A stretch of DNA of 64,000 bases. Source: Crocodylus rhombifer. Lineage: Eukaryota > Chordata > Crocodylia > Crocodylidae. The notes below the pieces were generated by a model. That model was not told the DNA's origin. It worked only from the letters and a program-made list of their open reading frames with translations, and searched no databases. Each line of letters begins with the position of its first letter. Position 1 is the first letter of the stretch. Location: NCBI GenBank assembly GCA_038503035.1, contig JAVSML010021663.1, positions 248,001-312,000 on the forward strand, in the 5' to 3' direction. The position numbers were made by a program, and so were the translations under genes. Below, one piece after another: positions 33,991 through 46,400 of the stretch.

Positions 33991-36719
33991 TAGCTCTTCC
34001 CTATGTCCCATTTCTCTCTCTGTTCCAATAAAGTAAATAAAGTAGAACAGCTGTAACAGAAGAGGCTGACAGTAACCTAACCCAGAACACCCTGCAACCT
34101 GGATTTAGGGAACCTCCTTGGGCTGTGGGTTCATGTCCTTACTCCAACTCTAGTGGACATTGGAACCCGAGTCTCCTTATCTTAGGTGTGTTGTCTGGTA
34201 CCTTGATCAACAAGTCAGATAGCCAGAGTCCACAAACTATAATGCAGCGTATTGAAAGTAACAGTAAAAGACAAGCTTCTACTAAGACAGCTATCACCAA
34301 CTGCCCCAGCTAGCACATGTAGCCTCTTCTCCATTACCTTCTAAAACAGCCAAAGGTAACAATTTGCAGAGCTATAACAGGTATCTGCACAATGGGGACT
34401 TCTTCAACCCTTAGGTTTTTTGGCTACTCTGATCTTATATACTTTTCTTTATCAAGTCTGGGAAAACCAGGATTGGACGCTCAGGCCATAGGAGGCCTCA
34501 TAGCTAGGAATGCTGAGCAGGGAGATACGAGATTCAGGGAGATGCAAGTACAGAGCAGATCACTTAAATCCAGCATAAAGATATTCCTTGAAAAATGTGC
34601 AATAACTTTACCTTGTGGGAAGGTGTCTATGTGAGATGTGTAGGCTGGTGTCTGGTTCTCCAGCCTGGACAACACCAATCAGCAAGCCGTTTGCCCTTTC
34701 CACAAGGTCCATCACAGGTCTCTTAGGCAGATTCATCCTGTGGGTAGTTCTTTGCTCAATGCAAACTAATTCCCTCCCATCTATTAGCCAGGCTCTGTAA
34801 TATCAGGCAGCTAGCTTGAGAGCTGGTAATGTGTCCACTCCTTACTACAGTGAATTTACCACACAGTAAAATATGGGGTAAAATACTCCATACTAATCAT
34901 GCCATGTATTTGTACCTTAATTCTCCTCCCTGCTAGTAGTAGAGTTGTCTCATTACTAGAGGTATGTGAGAAAGCCAGTTAGCTGGAAAGATCCTCAGTT
35001 TTGTAGAAATATCCGCCAAAGTTGTACTCTTTCAGAAGGAGGTACCAGAGATGCAGGCCAAACCCCCTTGTCTAGAATAACTAACAGCTTTTGCGGCTTA
35101 CCACATATCTCCAGCTGCCAAAGCAAACCAGTGTCCTGATTTAGTTGAGTAAATGCTGTGTTTCTGTTATTTTTCCCTCTCCCAAACCAAAAAATTTGGA
35201 AACTTTTATGTTGCAGAGGATAACCCAGTCTCCAAACAGTAGGACTAGGAAGAAGCTTTCCCTTTGAACATTGTAGGGAATGTATGACTTTTTTCTGAAG
35301 CATCTACTAATAGCCACTGCCACAGACAGGATGGATCACTTTTTCAAGCCACTCTGGCAATTCCTACATTCCCAAGTAGCTCCAGCCGTTATCTCTGCTA
35401 TGCTGTATTTCTCAACAATGGCCACTTCCTTCCCTAACAGGTAAGATGAATGATTACACAAGTTAGGAAAACAGGGGAATTAGAAGTGAATTTCCAATTC
35501 CGTCAAATGCACTCAGGCCAACCTGACATCCATGGAACTGTTTTTTCATTAGGGAATGGCAAACTATGATTATGGAGAACACCTAAGAAAAACAGTTAGC
35601 ATGGATGGACCATCTGTTCAGGCAAATCTCCCATTGACTTTAATGGGAGACTACTCTAGCAGGAAAGAAACAAGCTCTTCATGACAGCCAGATTTTGTAG
35701 CGTTTCATTGTTCGGGGGTGGTTGGATATAGAACAGGTTGTCCAGAGATAGGCTTGAAGGTGTGTACCTCAGAAACTGGAAGTATTGATCTACTCTTAAA
35801 AATATCTATGTAAAAAAATCCCCCTGCTCACACAAAAGATCTGCCCAGGGCACTTTAAATTGTATCTGCTGACTTCAGTGACTAAGGGAAGGTTTTATCT
35901 GGGTTTCCTCCACTGCAGAAGAAAAGGAACTGGGTTCTCTTCCTGCTCATGCATTACCAACAAAAACGCTTGCTAATTTCCCATTGCTTACAGGTTGGCA
36001 AGAAACCCGTTAACGGTGTGGGCAGAAATGGTCCTGTGAAACTATTATGACATGCCGATGTTACACTAGAGGGAAGACACCCAGCTTGACTTTCAGAGAT
36101 TAGGTGCTTTTACAAGTCTCTTTCTGTATCACTTTCAGTGTGCAGCACCCAATATTAGACTCACGGACTGTGTCCCCACACACAAGGGCATCCACTTGCA
36201 GTGGCACAAAAAATAGCTGCACAAATTTATGCCACTACTATTGGCTGCTGCACATGCCCCTGCAGTGCATGGCAAAATGCATTGCTTTGGGCAAACTACC
36301 TGTTTTCTGCTTCTCCCGGCTCCTAGCAGGCTGGAGGAACCTGGGTGGTCCTAAAGGAGGGGAGATGCTCTGGCCAGCATAGACAGCATCTTTCAGTTGC
36401 TTTGGCACATGCTCCTGGACCATGTGTCATGATACTTTTTCTTCCTACTTTTTTTTTTAATACCAAGAGTTCCTGGTATCAAATTTGCACACAGTTACAC
36501 TGTGACATAAAATGAGGCACCACATGTGGCTTGTGGCACCTCAAACAGGTTTGAGGTGTTGTGACCCGCATGCGTGTGTTCATCTGGATGCGTCCACAGC
36601 CTTTCCAGGTGAATCCCTGCTAGCCAAAAGGCAGAAGTGAATTAGATGGGGTGCTGACCCATCCCATATTTTTAGCTACTTCTTTACCAACTAAGCTGAG
36701 CAGACAACTATTTGGGACA
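33991..36719. other. Intergenic, no gene recognised
   Basis: I see no exon. Open frames are at most 102 codons and lack domains or good splice context. Poly-T and A/T-rich segments occur at about 36450-36465. Confidence 0.45.
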
Positions 36720-37025
36720 GTCGTTACTTTACTTAATCAAAAATCTTGTTATACAAAAATAAATGGATATAATTTACACCTCCTGGAAATGAATGCATAG
36801 TAGGCCTTGCCCACAATAGAAAAATATTTCAATCCATAAATAAAATATGCTTACACACATTTTAACATATTAAAAACATAGACAAATATACATATATATT
36901 AAAATATCAGTTTTAAATAGATATTCCAGTGCAGAGATATTTTAAATTAAATCACTTCATCTAATAAATACAGAAACTGTATGAATATTGCTCTATAAAT
37001 TAGTTTAAACCATGGTGTGATGGTT
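36720..37025 (-). other. AT-rich block with ATTTA motifs, possible distal OSM 3' UTR
   Basis: The minus strand has several ATTTA-type motifs here (near 36760, 36835 and 36965), and the composition resembles the block at the end of the LIF 3' UTR. It lies 3 kb beyond the OSM stop. No AATAAA is evident on the minus strand, so it may equally be plain intergenic sequence. Confidence 0.25.
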
Positions 37026-37227
37026 GTCACAGGTCAGAGATCATTAAGTTGGAGTCAGTGTCATCCTACCCTGTGCAGGTATCATGTGGTAATACCATAA
37101 GACAGCAACACAGCACCAGCAGCAGATACGCTCCCAGATACTAGTGATGAGTTTAAATTCTGCTCAAGTAATCTTGATGGCAGTGTAAAAGACCAGGCCA
37201 CATGCTTGGCTGGTATTAACCACTGTG

Positions 37228-37710
37228 GCCATGTCGACACAGGCACTTAAACTATGGAGTAGACTAATTAGCTGTGGAGTAAAGTGCCACTGTCTATATG
37301 TGCAGCAGTATTAGGCCACAGTAAACTAATTAATGCCGCCATAAGATAGTAATGTTTGGGACTCTACTATCTTACTGCAGGTTAATTAACTGTGATTAAA
37401 CCAAGTGTAGATGGGCATAAATCAGCCCAGGCAGCAAGGGACCAGACTCCTGCCTGCCACCTAGCCACACCTAGCCACACAACTCTGCATTTTCAGCATC
37501 CTCATGCCCCAGCCAGCTCCTCTGCTGCCCACCGCCCACTGCTGCCATCTGGGACTGCCCCTGTGCTCCCTGGCATAAACTGCTCTATCCTTGTTCAAAT
37601 TGCTGCTGTCCCAGGTGCACATGTAGATGCTATGCCTGGGAGTAGTTTACTCTGACTCAAACTGCTCCAGAATGTATTGCTTCAAATTAATTGCACATGT
37701 AGATGCACTC
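37228..37710 (+). mobile_element. Chompy-like MITE, long form
   Basis: It is collinear with 33241-33720: the TGTCGACACAGGCACTTAAA left end, the GTAAACTAATTAATGCCGCC arm, GCCCAGGCAGCAAGGGACCA, and the right end AAATTAATTGCACATGTAGA followed by TGCACTC. There is no coding sequence. Confidence 0.6.
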
Positions 37711-38571
37711 TGTGACTATCAAAATCTATGGAATTAGAGCAAGTAGAAGATCTGGTCTTTTGGTTGTGAACTATAAAAACCTTGCAGGAAAGAACAACAA
37801 AGGGCAGGCAGAGAGTAACCATATGCTAAGATCATGTGCTGGTTGTCGTTGGATTCTAGCTAGAGAGACACTCACCCCCTGCGACACAGTGACTTAGTCA
37901 GGCTGGGTCACTGGACCTTTGAATCACTGGAAAATCAAGCCGGTTATAAAAACAAGTTCAATTTGGACAGTCACTGCTGCCAGCCCTAAATAACCTCATA
38001 CTCTGATCTGTGCCATGCAAGTGAGCAATATAAATGTGCCTCCCAGAATCCAGTTGTCCTATATTAGAGCAAAACAGGACTTACTCCAAGGAAGCCAAAG
38101 TTTTGCGACTGAATTAGCAAGACTACTTGCCCAACTCTCGGCCTTGTGCTGCGGGTGATTTTACATAAACTCTTCACCTCATGTACAATTTAGGTTTCTG
38201 TACCTCAGACCAAATTCTCTATTGGCCAGTAACTTGTGACTATGCTGATGCCAACCCAAACTAAGTGGAAGCTGTTGTCATTTTGTTTCTGTTGCATTTT
38301 GTTACACCACATTGTACTAAGTATTGAACAACTGTACTAAGTACAGAATCATCTCACTGAATTGAACTTGGGTTGAAACACCCAAACAGGTCTTCAACAT
38401 TGACTCTACAGGCTCTTTCTGAATCTAGTCTGTTCTACAGCAAACATCCCAAACCTTGTAGCAATGAATTATCTCTGCAAAACTGCACAGAATTTTTGGA
38501 AAGGAGAAAGGCAGTTTGGCTTATGTCAGCAACACTTCCACCAGGGCCTCTTTCCCTGGACCTGACCCGTT

Positions 38572-38577
38572 TTTAAT
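38572..38577 (-). terminator. OSM: Candidate OSM polyadenylation signal (ATTAAA)
   Basis: The minus strand reads ATTAAA about 1.4 kb downstream of the OSM stop. I found no canonical AATAAA between the stop and this site. This would give a 3' UTR of normal size for the gene. Confidence 0.3.
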
Positions 38578-39969
38578 GATGATTCAGTGCAAAGAAAGTT
38601 TCAGTCAACGTGTGAGCTCCATTTCAAGTGGAATTAATTCAGGAGTGCAGAAGAGACCTCCCACCACAAAACTGCTCTCTTTCTAACCTGTATGATATAC
38701 CTACATAATGAAAAAGACACTGAACATTGTTTGAGGTCCATATAAAAAATATAGGCAGCAACAAATCTTGAAATTCAAAGGTCATAAAGTTTTGGGTGTG
38801 TTTAGTTCCCCACATTATGAACGTTTTCCTCCAGACTGCCTGATAGTCTTTCCCTTGTGATAGGTGTGTATGTGTGCGTTCATGTGCATGTGTTATATGA
38901 ACCTTTTAGTGGAGATAGTCAAGAACCCAAAAAGAGGGTCATGTCTTATAAACCAATGAGGAAATGACAATTTGCATTTGATACCTGATTCAGTGATTAG
39001 AAATTAATAGTAATTTTTTTTCAATAAATTATGCTGCTGGTGATCCCAACAGAATTATCTCCACAGGAGCATGTGACTGGAGGTCTGGTTCCTCCCACCC
39101 TGCATCTTGCATCATTATTTATACTTACACAAACTTAGGGGCAAAGTATTATCATTCCCAATAGCAATCTGTACTTGCTTTGTACAGCTGTAACTGCTAA
39201 TACAGGGTCCAGCTATCTCTATGGCTTATGTTTGGATAAACAATGGAAAGAGTCCCTGATTTGTCAGATGATTATTGCAGCCAGCCATGATTCAGGCTGT
39301 TCCTCTTGTTTGTAACAATGAAACACAGTAGCTGTTCAACAGTACCAGAAATAAATGACTTGCCTCGACCGAGGGTAATAGGTTGCTCTGACTGGCCACA
39401 GAAATAATGGCTTTTCATGCTGGGAGGCTGGACAGGCACTGAGCTGCTGGGAATAACTAAGCAGATACTAAACCTGCTCCTCTTCTCGCTGGTACCAGCA
39501 TGAAAAATATAACTCCAAGACATTCACTATGCCTATCACAGAAAAAATTGAACTGGGCCTAAAGTCTAACTGGGCCGAAGTCCTGCAGAGAGGTATTGGT
39601 AGGCTATAAGGTTAGCACATCCCAAAGAACAACACAGCATCTTCTTTATACCCAGGGAGGACTTCTGGAGACTCTCACACCAGTCGTGGTGAACAAGACC
39701 GAAGTTCATCCCCACACTGAGGAGCATGGTTCCTCCTGGGTGCTGAGTACTTTTGAAAATCCAGCTCCTTGGGGCTGTTTGCCTTAGCTCACATATCTGG
39801 GGAAGTAGGATGTGACATGGCTGCCCAGAGAAGGAGATGACAGACAGGCCTGGTGTACCTGGGCTTAGCTTGGTCCTGGTGCTTCTCAGGATTAAAGAAG
39901 CTGGACATTCCTGTCACTGAGCCTGGGCAACAGCAGTCTGGGGCAGTCTGTGTCACCAGCTTGGCTCAG
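38578..39969 (-). other. OSM: Probable OSM 3' UTR
   Basis: This runs from the OSM stop codon (TGA at 39970-39972) to the candidate ATTAAA. AU-rich motifs on the minus strand include CATTTATTTC near 39347-39356 and others near 39027 and 39110, as in cytokine mRNAs with short half-lives. Open frames here are not supported as coding. Confidence 0.35.
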
Positions 39970-40455
39970 TCAGCAACCTGGGGATGCTTTTTTCTTTTTG
40001 CCTTGCCGCCTTCCCATTTTGGTTCTCCGTACCTGCTTTCTGTTTTCCCTAAGACTCTTAGTCAGTCTCTCCATAAACCTAGCATAGTTCCAGAGCACTT
40101 TGCATCCTTCTATCTTCTGCTGGAAAGCTTTTGTCACTGTAGGCCTCTCTGGGATGGTGACAGGACTGGGGGAGGCCCCCTGGACACAAAAAGCACAGAC
40201 AATATTGGACAAGAGCCCTCTCACGGCCAGGTGAGCATGTCGGAGCTCTTGAAGCAGTACGGCATCTGGTTCATTCAGATCCTGCTGATGCTCCCTGATA
40301 ACCTGAAATGACTGGTTCATGTACACCATAGTCCTGTATAGCTGTTGGAGCATGTCCATTTCTGGTTGAGTTACTATCGTCCCCTTTGGAAACCCAGGCA
40401 CCACCTCATGGCAGAGGGTGTTAATATGATTTCTGTGCAATCCTTGGTGAATCAC
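39970..40455 (-). CDS. OSM: OSM exon 3 (coding part)
   Basis: This exon encodes residues 63-223 and ends in TGA (39970-39972). The acceptor is CCTATCCAG followed by GTG (Val63), phase 0. It holds NTLCHEVVP (C77), the LLSNIVCAFC helix C segment (C149, C152), the FQQK site III motif, NYARFMERL in helix D, and the lysine/arginine-rich tail. Confidence 0.93.
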   Translation of the reverse strand: MIHQGLHRNHINTLCHEVVPGFPKGTIVTQPEMDMLQQLYRTMVYMNQSFQVIREHQQDLNEPDAVLLQELRHAHLAVRGLLSNIVCAFCVQGASPSPVTIPERPTVTKAFQQKIEGCKVLWNYARFMERLTKSLRENRKQVRRTKMGRRQGKKKKASPGC

Positions 40456-43400
40456 CTGGATAGGAAAACAAAAAATACATGCAAAGAAAACAGTGTAAAG
40501 GAGACAGAGCAGGTCACATGGCCAATAAATCATTATAAATTAATGGCAACATACTATCTTTGGAAAAGATAGCATCTTCTCACTTAGAATCTCAACACTC
40601 TTGGCTAACATTAATGAATTAATTTTCATAACCACCCACCAAGGTAAGCCAGCATTGTTGGTTCCATTTTATGGATGTTGAAATTAAGATACATAAAGAG
40701 ATAAAGCAACTCTGCAGGTTGGTAACCTAGGCAAGGATTCAATCCCTGGTGGTTCTGAGATTAGTGCTTTGGTCACAGGACCGTGCTTCTCTATTGCAGT
40801 CTTTGTGCTGGAGGGATGCAAGTGTTTTACTGACTACACGTGGTTTCAATATAGTGGAGATGCAGCTGCTTCTGGGGTGGAGAGTAGCAGCCGGCATGCT
40901 GCACAACAGCAGGAGAAGGGGATAATTTTGGCTGAGGACACAACTAGAATCCCAGCTCTGTGTTTATACAGACCATGCAGACTTGTGGTTTCAATAACTT
41001 TGTATGAAGACTCCCACACTAAATTCCTTGCATCCCAGCTCTCCTACTACAGCAGGGAAGGCTAGAAGGCTATGCTGCTCCTGCTGGGCTACAAGTCAGT
41101 GGTGCTCTTAAGAATGTGAGTGCGTCAGAGGCAAAGCTTAAATCACTAAGCCATCCTGTGCGGGGCTGTGTGTAGAAATGGAATCAACAGTGCCATTGAA
41201 AGGAACAGATATGGGCCAACAAGTGTTTGATAACTATACATCCAGGTGGAAGACACGAGCTGGAGGCACCGGCATGTCTGAACATTCCTGTGATCTGTGA
41301 TTCATCCATCTGTGAATGCCTTTCCACACACACACTCTGCCCAGAGCGCTGGGAAGCATTGATGGGTTTTGAAGGAATCTTCTGGCTTGAGGGAAAGTGA
41401 CTAGGTCATACAGTTTAACCCACCCGACCACACACGCACATCCTGAAGACTTCCGGCACACCAAGCTGCAGTTTCAGACAGTCTTACTGACTCTATCCCA
41501 TTGCATGGTATAAGGCTTTGTGTAATTTCTTGTCCCCCTGGTAAGGGCAGGATAAAAGCCCTATGCCTTTGTTGGATAGGACGATCTCAGAATCACTATA
41601 TGTCTCTGCAACAGTCACCATGTTGCTGGACACAGCAAATGAAGCATGGATCTCCAAAGCCAAGAGGCATCTTTCCACTTCTGAGGAAGAAGATAGAAGA
41701 GGCCCCTATATGCTATACACAGGGTTCAGCAAATATGTAAGGGGGTTTAATTGTTCCACCAAACTATGACAAAGAGTAATTCCACAGGACACCTCCCAGT
41801 CCCAAAGCTTCCTATAGGTAGGGAGATCGTTTTAGGTCCATTGGTCCCGCCCTGTCTGTATATATCAGTCTGTACCAGTCTGAAACACGAAGCCAGCATA
41901 GCTTCCCTCTCCTGATTTTTAAAGTTGTCCTTGAACTCCTAGGGCTGGCAGAGAGCCCTGTCCTCTATACAGACTGGGAGTGTCACCTGTGAGACTTCCC
42001 CCAACCAGCCATGTCCCCTGGAAGGCAAATGATAGCACTACATTCTGCACCACTTACATAGGAGTTGGAAAGATCGCGGGCCTGCCTCTCCATCAGCCTT
42101 GTCTGAGCTCTGATTTTGCTTAGTGGGTCTTTGGGGCACCTTTGGCAAGAGGCACAGCTGGAGTTCACTGGCTCCATGCATAAGATGAAGAGATTCTGAG
42201 CTACAGCTGGAGAAGAGTGGGAAAGAATCACATCAGTTGTTGCACATAGTAGGAAGACATTGAGATTCTCTAGCCCACCTCGAACACCCTGGATCTAACA
42301 GTGACAGATTCTAACTGGAAACTGGATCCTTTCATTGGAAGGAAGAAAAAGTACCACATACCTGTTTTTCCTTCAAAGATCTCTCATGAGCTACTGGGTA
42401 AACACCACCCTCTGAACACTGATGAGATCAAAGCACAGAGTGTCTATTCTAAAGTTGGAAATGGCTGAGCAAGCCTACTAGCTGCACAGAACATGACATG
42501 CATAATGCAGTTACATGTTTCTGGATTATCTAGAAGATTTTAGCTACAGCTCTGACACCTTGGCAGAGGTAGATGTCTGTTCAAATGCAGTGATGAATCT
42601 GGGACACAGAGGGACTAAAGCACTAATAAAAATTCAGCTTCACTTTGGACTCGGATGTTCTCCTGCGTGTTTGCAAGCAAATTTCACAATGATACTTGCC
42701 CACAAGCAACTGGGGGCCCACAACAACTGGAGAGGATGCCCGGAGGGAAGCTGACTAGTCCCAAGCAAGCAGATTCTAGCGTGTCCAGGGAGCTGGAAAC
42801 TACCTTTCCAACTGCTATTTAGGGCTAGCTGGCGGGGGTGTGCTCTAGTCTACTGAATAGTTACATGCCGGCTTCTTAAGAAGCCAGTTAAAGTCCCTAT
42901 GGGTTTTTTCTATCTCTTAGATCATAAGAAGGACTCATTTTCCTTTCCCCTGAATCATTTAATCTGTAATGCTCTTCCCTGGGGCTTCATGCTCAGGTGA
43001 CCTGCTGAGACAAGGGTTGGCTTCCTGGAAGGTGGAAGTTCGGGTCCTACGTGGAATGTGCCAGAGGCTGGAGTAAAGCAGCTCCCAGTGTCCATCCAAC
43101 CCCGCAGGAAGGCCTACTGACGCTGTAAATGATGGAGATGAAGCTAAGCGATGTAGACTGGTTTCTGCCCTGGGACTATTACCATCATCCTGACATAAAG
43201 ACTTTGACATTACAAGTGGAGAGGCAGGTGACAGGCTCTGATCCCACCTGCATGTACCTTCCCAGGATACCTAATAAGTTCTTGCACACAGTTCCTGGAT
43301 TTGAAGGTCTGGAGAGACCATTCTGGTCCTCTTCTCTGGCCCCTGTGGCCCAAGTCCCAGAACTCGGCCCAGTAATTTAAACTTCTGGTGGATACAAGTC

Positions 43401-46400
43401 TAGGCACCGACAACCCAGGTGTCTCTTGTCAAAAACGTGCTGGGTTTCCCAGAGTCAATTCTCTAATTCCGCATACTAAAACTATAGACATTGCATTAGC
43501 TCAGTAGCTGGACTATAAGACACCCACCAGAAATCACTTCCTCAGACGCCGGTTTCTCTCATGCCTACCAAGATTCCCTCTGTTGGCTTTAATGACAAGT
43601 TGCAGCCAACTGGTTCTTGAACTAAACACAATCTCTGGGAAATTATCGCATCTGGTAGCACCCATAAAGCAGGGCAAAGTTTTTCCAATAAAAGAGCTGC
43701 CACCATTTGGAAAATGCTGGTTTGTTATTGTCAAAATGTTCTGCATGAACATTTTGCTTGTGTTGAAACATACAGCAGAAATCAGGTCAGCAAGGTCCAG
43801 AGGGAGGCCACTCACATGATCAGGGGACAGCAGGGCAGGCCCTACGAGAAGAGGCTGCGGGACCTGAACCTGTTCAGCCTCCACAAGAGAAGGCTGAGGG
43901 GGGATCTAGTGGCCTGTTACAAACTAGTCAGAGGGGACCAGCAGGCATTGGGGGAGTCACTGTTCCCCCGAGCACTGCCAGGAGTGACCAGGAATAACGG
44001 TCACAAGCTGGCAGAGGGTAGGTTTAGGTTAGACATCAGAAGGCGCTACTTCACAGTCAGGTCGGCTAGGGTCTGGAACCAGCTTCCAAGAGAAGTGGTC
44101 CTGGCTCCTACCCTGGGGGTGTTTAAGAGGAGGTTAGACGAACATCTTGCTGGGGTCATTTGCCGTGGCAGGGGGTCAGACTAGATGATCTACTCAGGTC
44201 CCTTCCGACCCTAGAAACTATGAAACTATGAAACTAATGAACTGTCTGGCTTTTAAAGGAGCTGGCCTCCAGCACTTGGCTGCTCCATAGGTAACTGGCT
44301 TCCAAGGCAGCCAGGCAGCTAACACACCGGGTAGCTGGGGATTTGGGAAGAGTACCCACCCAGCAGTCAGGCCACTGGGCTGTAGAAACATTTGCTTGTA
44401 TGCAAAATCAAAGATTTCTCAATATCAGTCCCACTAAAAAAGAAAAGATTCTGCTATTTTGCCTAATCCTGGGAACACTCTGTCTCTAGCTCCAACATTT
44501 TGATGGGATACAAATCCCATTTCCAAGCAGTTGTAATAGCCAGGACACACCTGGCCATTGCCAGAGCTCAGCACCTTGTGAGCATGTTTATTCTTCATGA
44601 TGCAACACACATGGCATCCAGGTGGGAAGAAGCAAAACTTGATACAAGGATGTGCAACTCTTTGATATGAGTGGAAATGTCCCCACCTACACTAGGTCTG
44701 AATGTAGCCTGCACTTCTGGGCATATGATTAAATGAACTGTAGTAAGTTAGCACAAGTCATCAAGCTGGTGGTGACCTTTTCTCAAAATGAATCTTTACT
44801 CATCTGGTATTGCATTATATTTTTGTATCTGTCTCTAGATTAATAATCTGCCAAAGCATCCTGCACCAAACTCTCCTCCCATTTACCTCTTCAACCTAGT
44901 CTAAACAAGCGGGGGTTGGACTGCACAAAAGTTAGCAAGGACAGAATTGACTTGTTCTTTCCTGTTGCCGAAGAGCTGCTAATCTCCAAATGCCATGGGT
45001 ATGTCTCAGTAACCACAATAACATGATGGGCTTGTGTATTCCCAGTGCAGGTCTGCAATCATTACTGTCATTAATGCAACTAATGCACCACAGTCACTGT
45101 GAATGAGGTTAAGCTAATTTAAAAGAACAATTCTCAGGCCTGGTATTGTGGGACAATATCTGTCCACAGGATTTTGACTCTCCAGTATCCTTATGTGATG
45201 CTGGGTAAAAACTTCTCAATAGGACTGAGGTTCCCAAATCACTTAGACACCCTAGAAGTCTGTTCCTAAATCACTTAGACACTGTGGTGAAAACTGGTGT
45301 GATCCATATTTGTTCCATTAGCTTCCAAGTCATCTGCCAGCTAAAGGGTGGCTTCAATGAAAGCAGCTGAAAGATGTAACCAGAGTGTTAGCACTGATGT
45401 GGCTTTTAGATGTGTGATCACCAAGGATCCTGGTGTTCTCTGATTTAAAAAAAAATCCCTAATTTTCAGATGTAAAAAAGTAACCCAAAATCCATAGTTT
45501 TCCATGATTAAAATGAAATGCCACTAATATATATATAGTAGTGTTTATATTCCTAGGTGATCACATGTCTTGACTTCACACACTGGTGAAACAGGTGCCC
45601 CAACAGCAGGGAGTCACAATGCACAGGTACCTCATGCTAATTTCATCTCAGTGTTAGCTTCTTCCAATATTTAAGGAGAAGCAGCTTCGGGCCGATGTTC
45701 CTTCGGTATGCAAAGGTGCCCATGTGCCCCTTAAATCAATCAAGACATTTCCTACAAGTAGCTTGGCCCCATTTAAAAATATGGAGTGCATGTCTCTAAA
45801 CCAAAACACTCCTTTGGCTTCAATGCTGGTGAAAGGCTCTGGACTTGCTGGTGACTGCCCTGGACTTGGGGCCTGCAGCTCTTCCTAGAACAGGTGCATC
45901 CTGGGGCTCAGCATCACCTACTCTGTCCCAACCAGCCCCCAGATGGAAGAATCAGCTCTAGGGCTTCCATTACCTCCTGTCTGATGTTACTTTGCTGTAA
46001 CCATCAACAGCTAGTGCCTGCTGGCTAGTAATCGCTGCTCTGTCTTGCTAGAAGGTTTAGTGAGCTCATCTCACAAACACAAAGGAGCATCCCTCAGCTG
46101 CTAGCCACTCACTGCTAGCAGTGGCATAGACTCTTAAACTGCCAGCTAAAAGGCAAAGACTACCATTTCTCAATCCCCAAACCCACTTTACCCTAAATCC
46201 AGTCCCCCATCAAACCCTTAAAGTTGCTTTTTGCTTTATACCACTTCCCTAAGTGGGGATCTAGCAACCACAGAGTTTAAACCCAAAAGAAAGTGCTCAT
46301 TTAACCTGTCACAAACTGTTGCCATCTGTGAAGGAACAAGTACCTCTTTTCATAACGGTTTCTCACTCTGCTTTTTACTTGTTTCCAGTAGAAGGAACAT

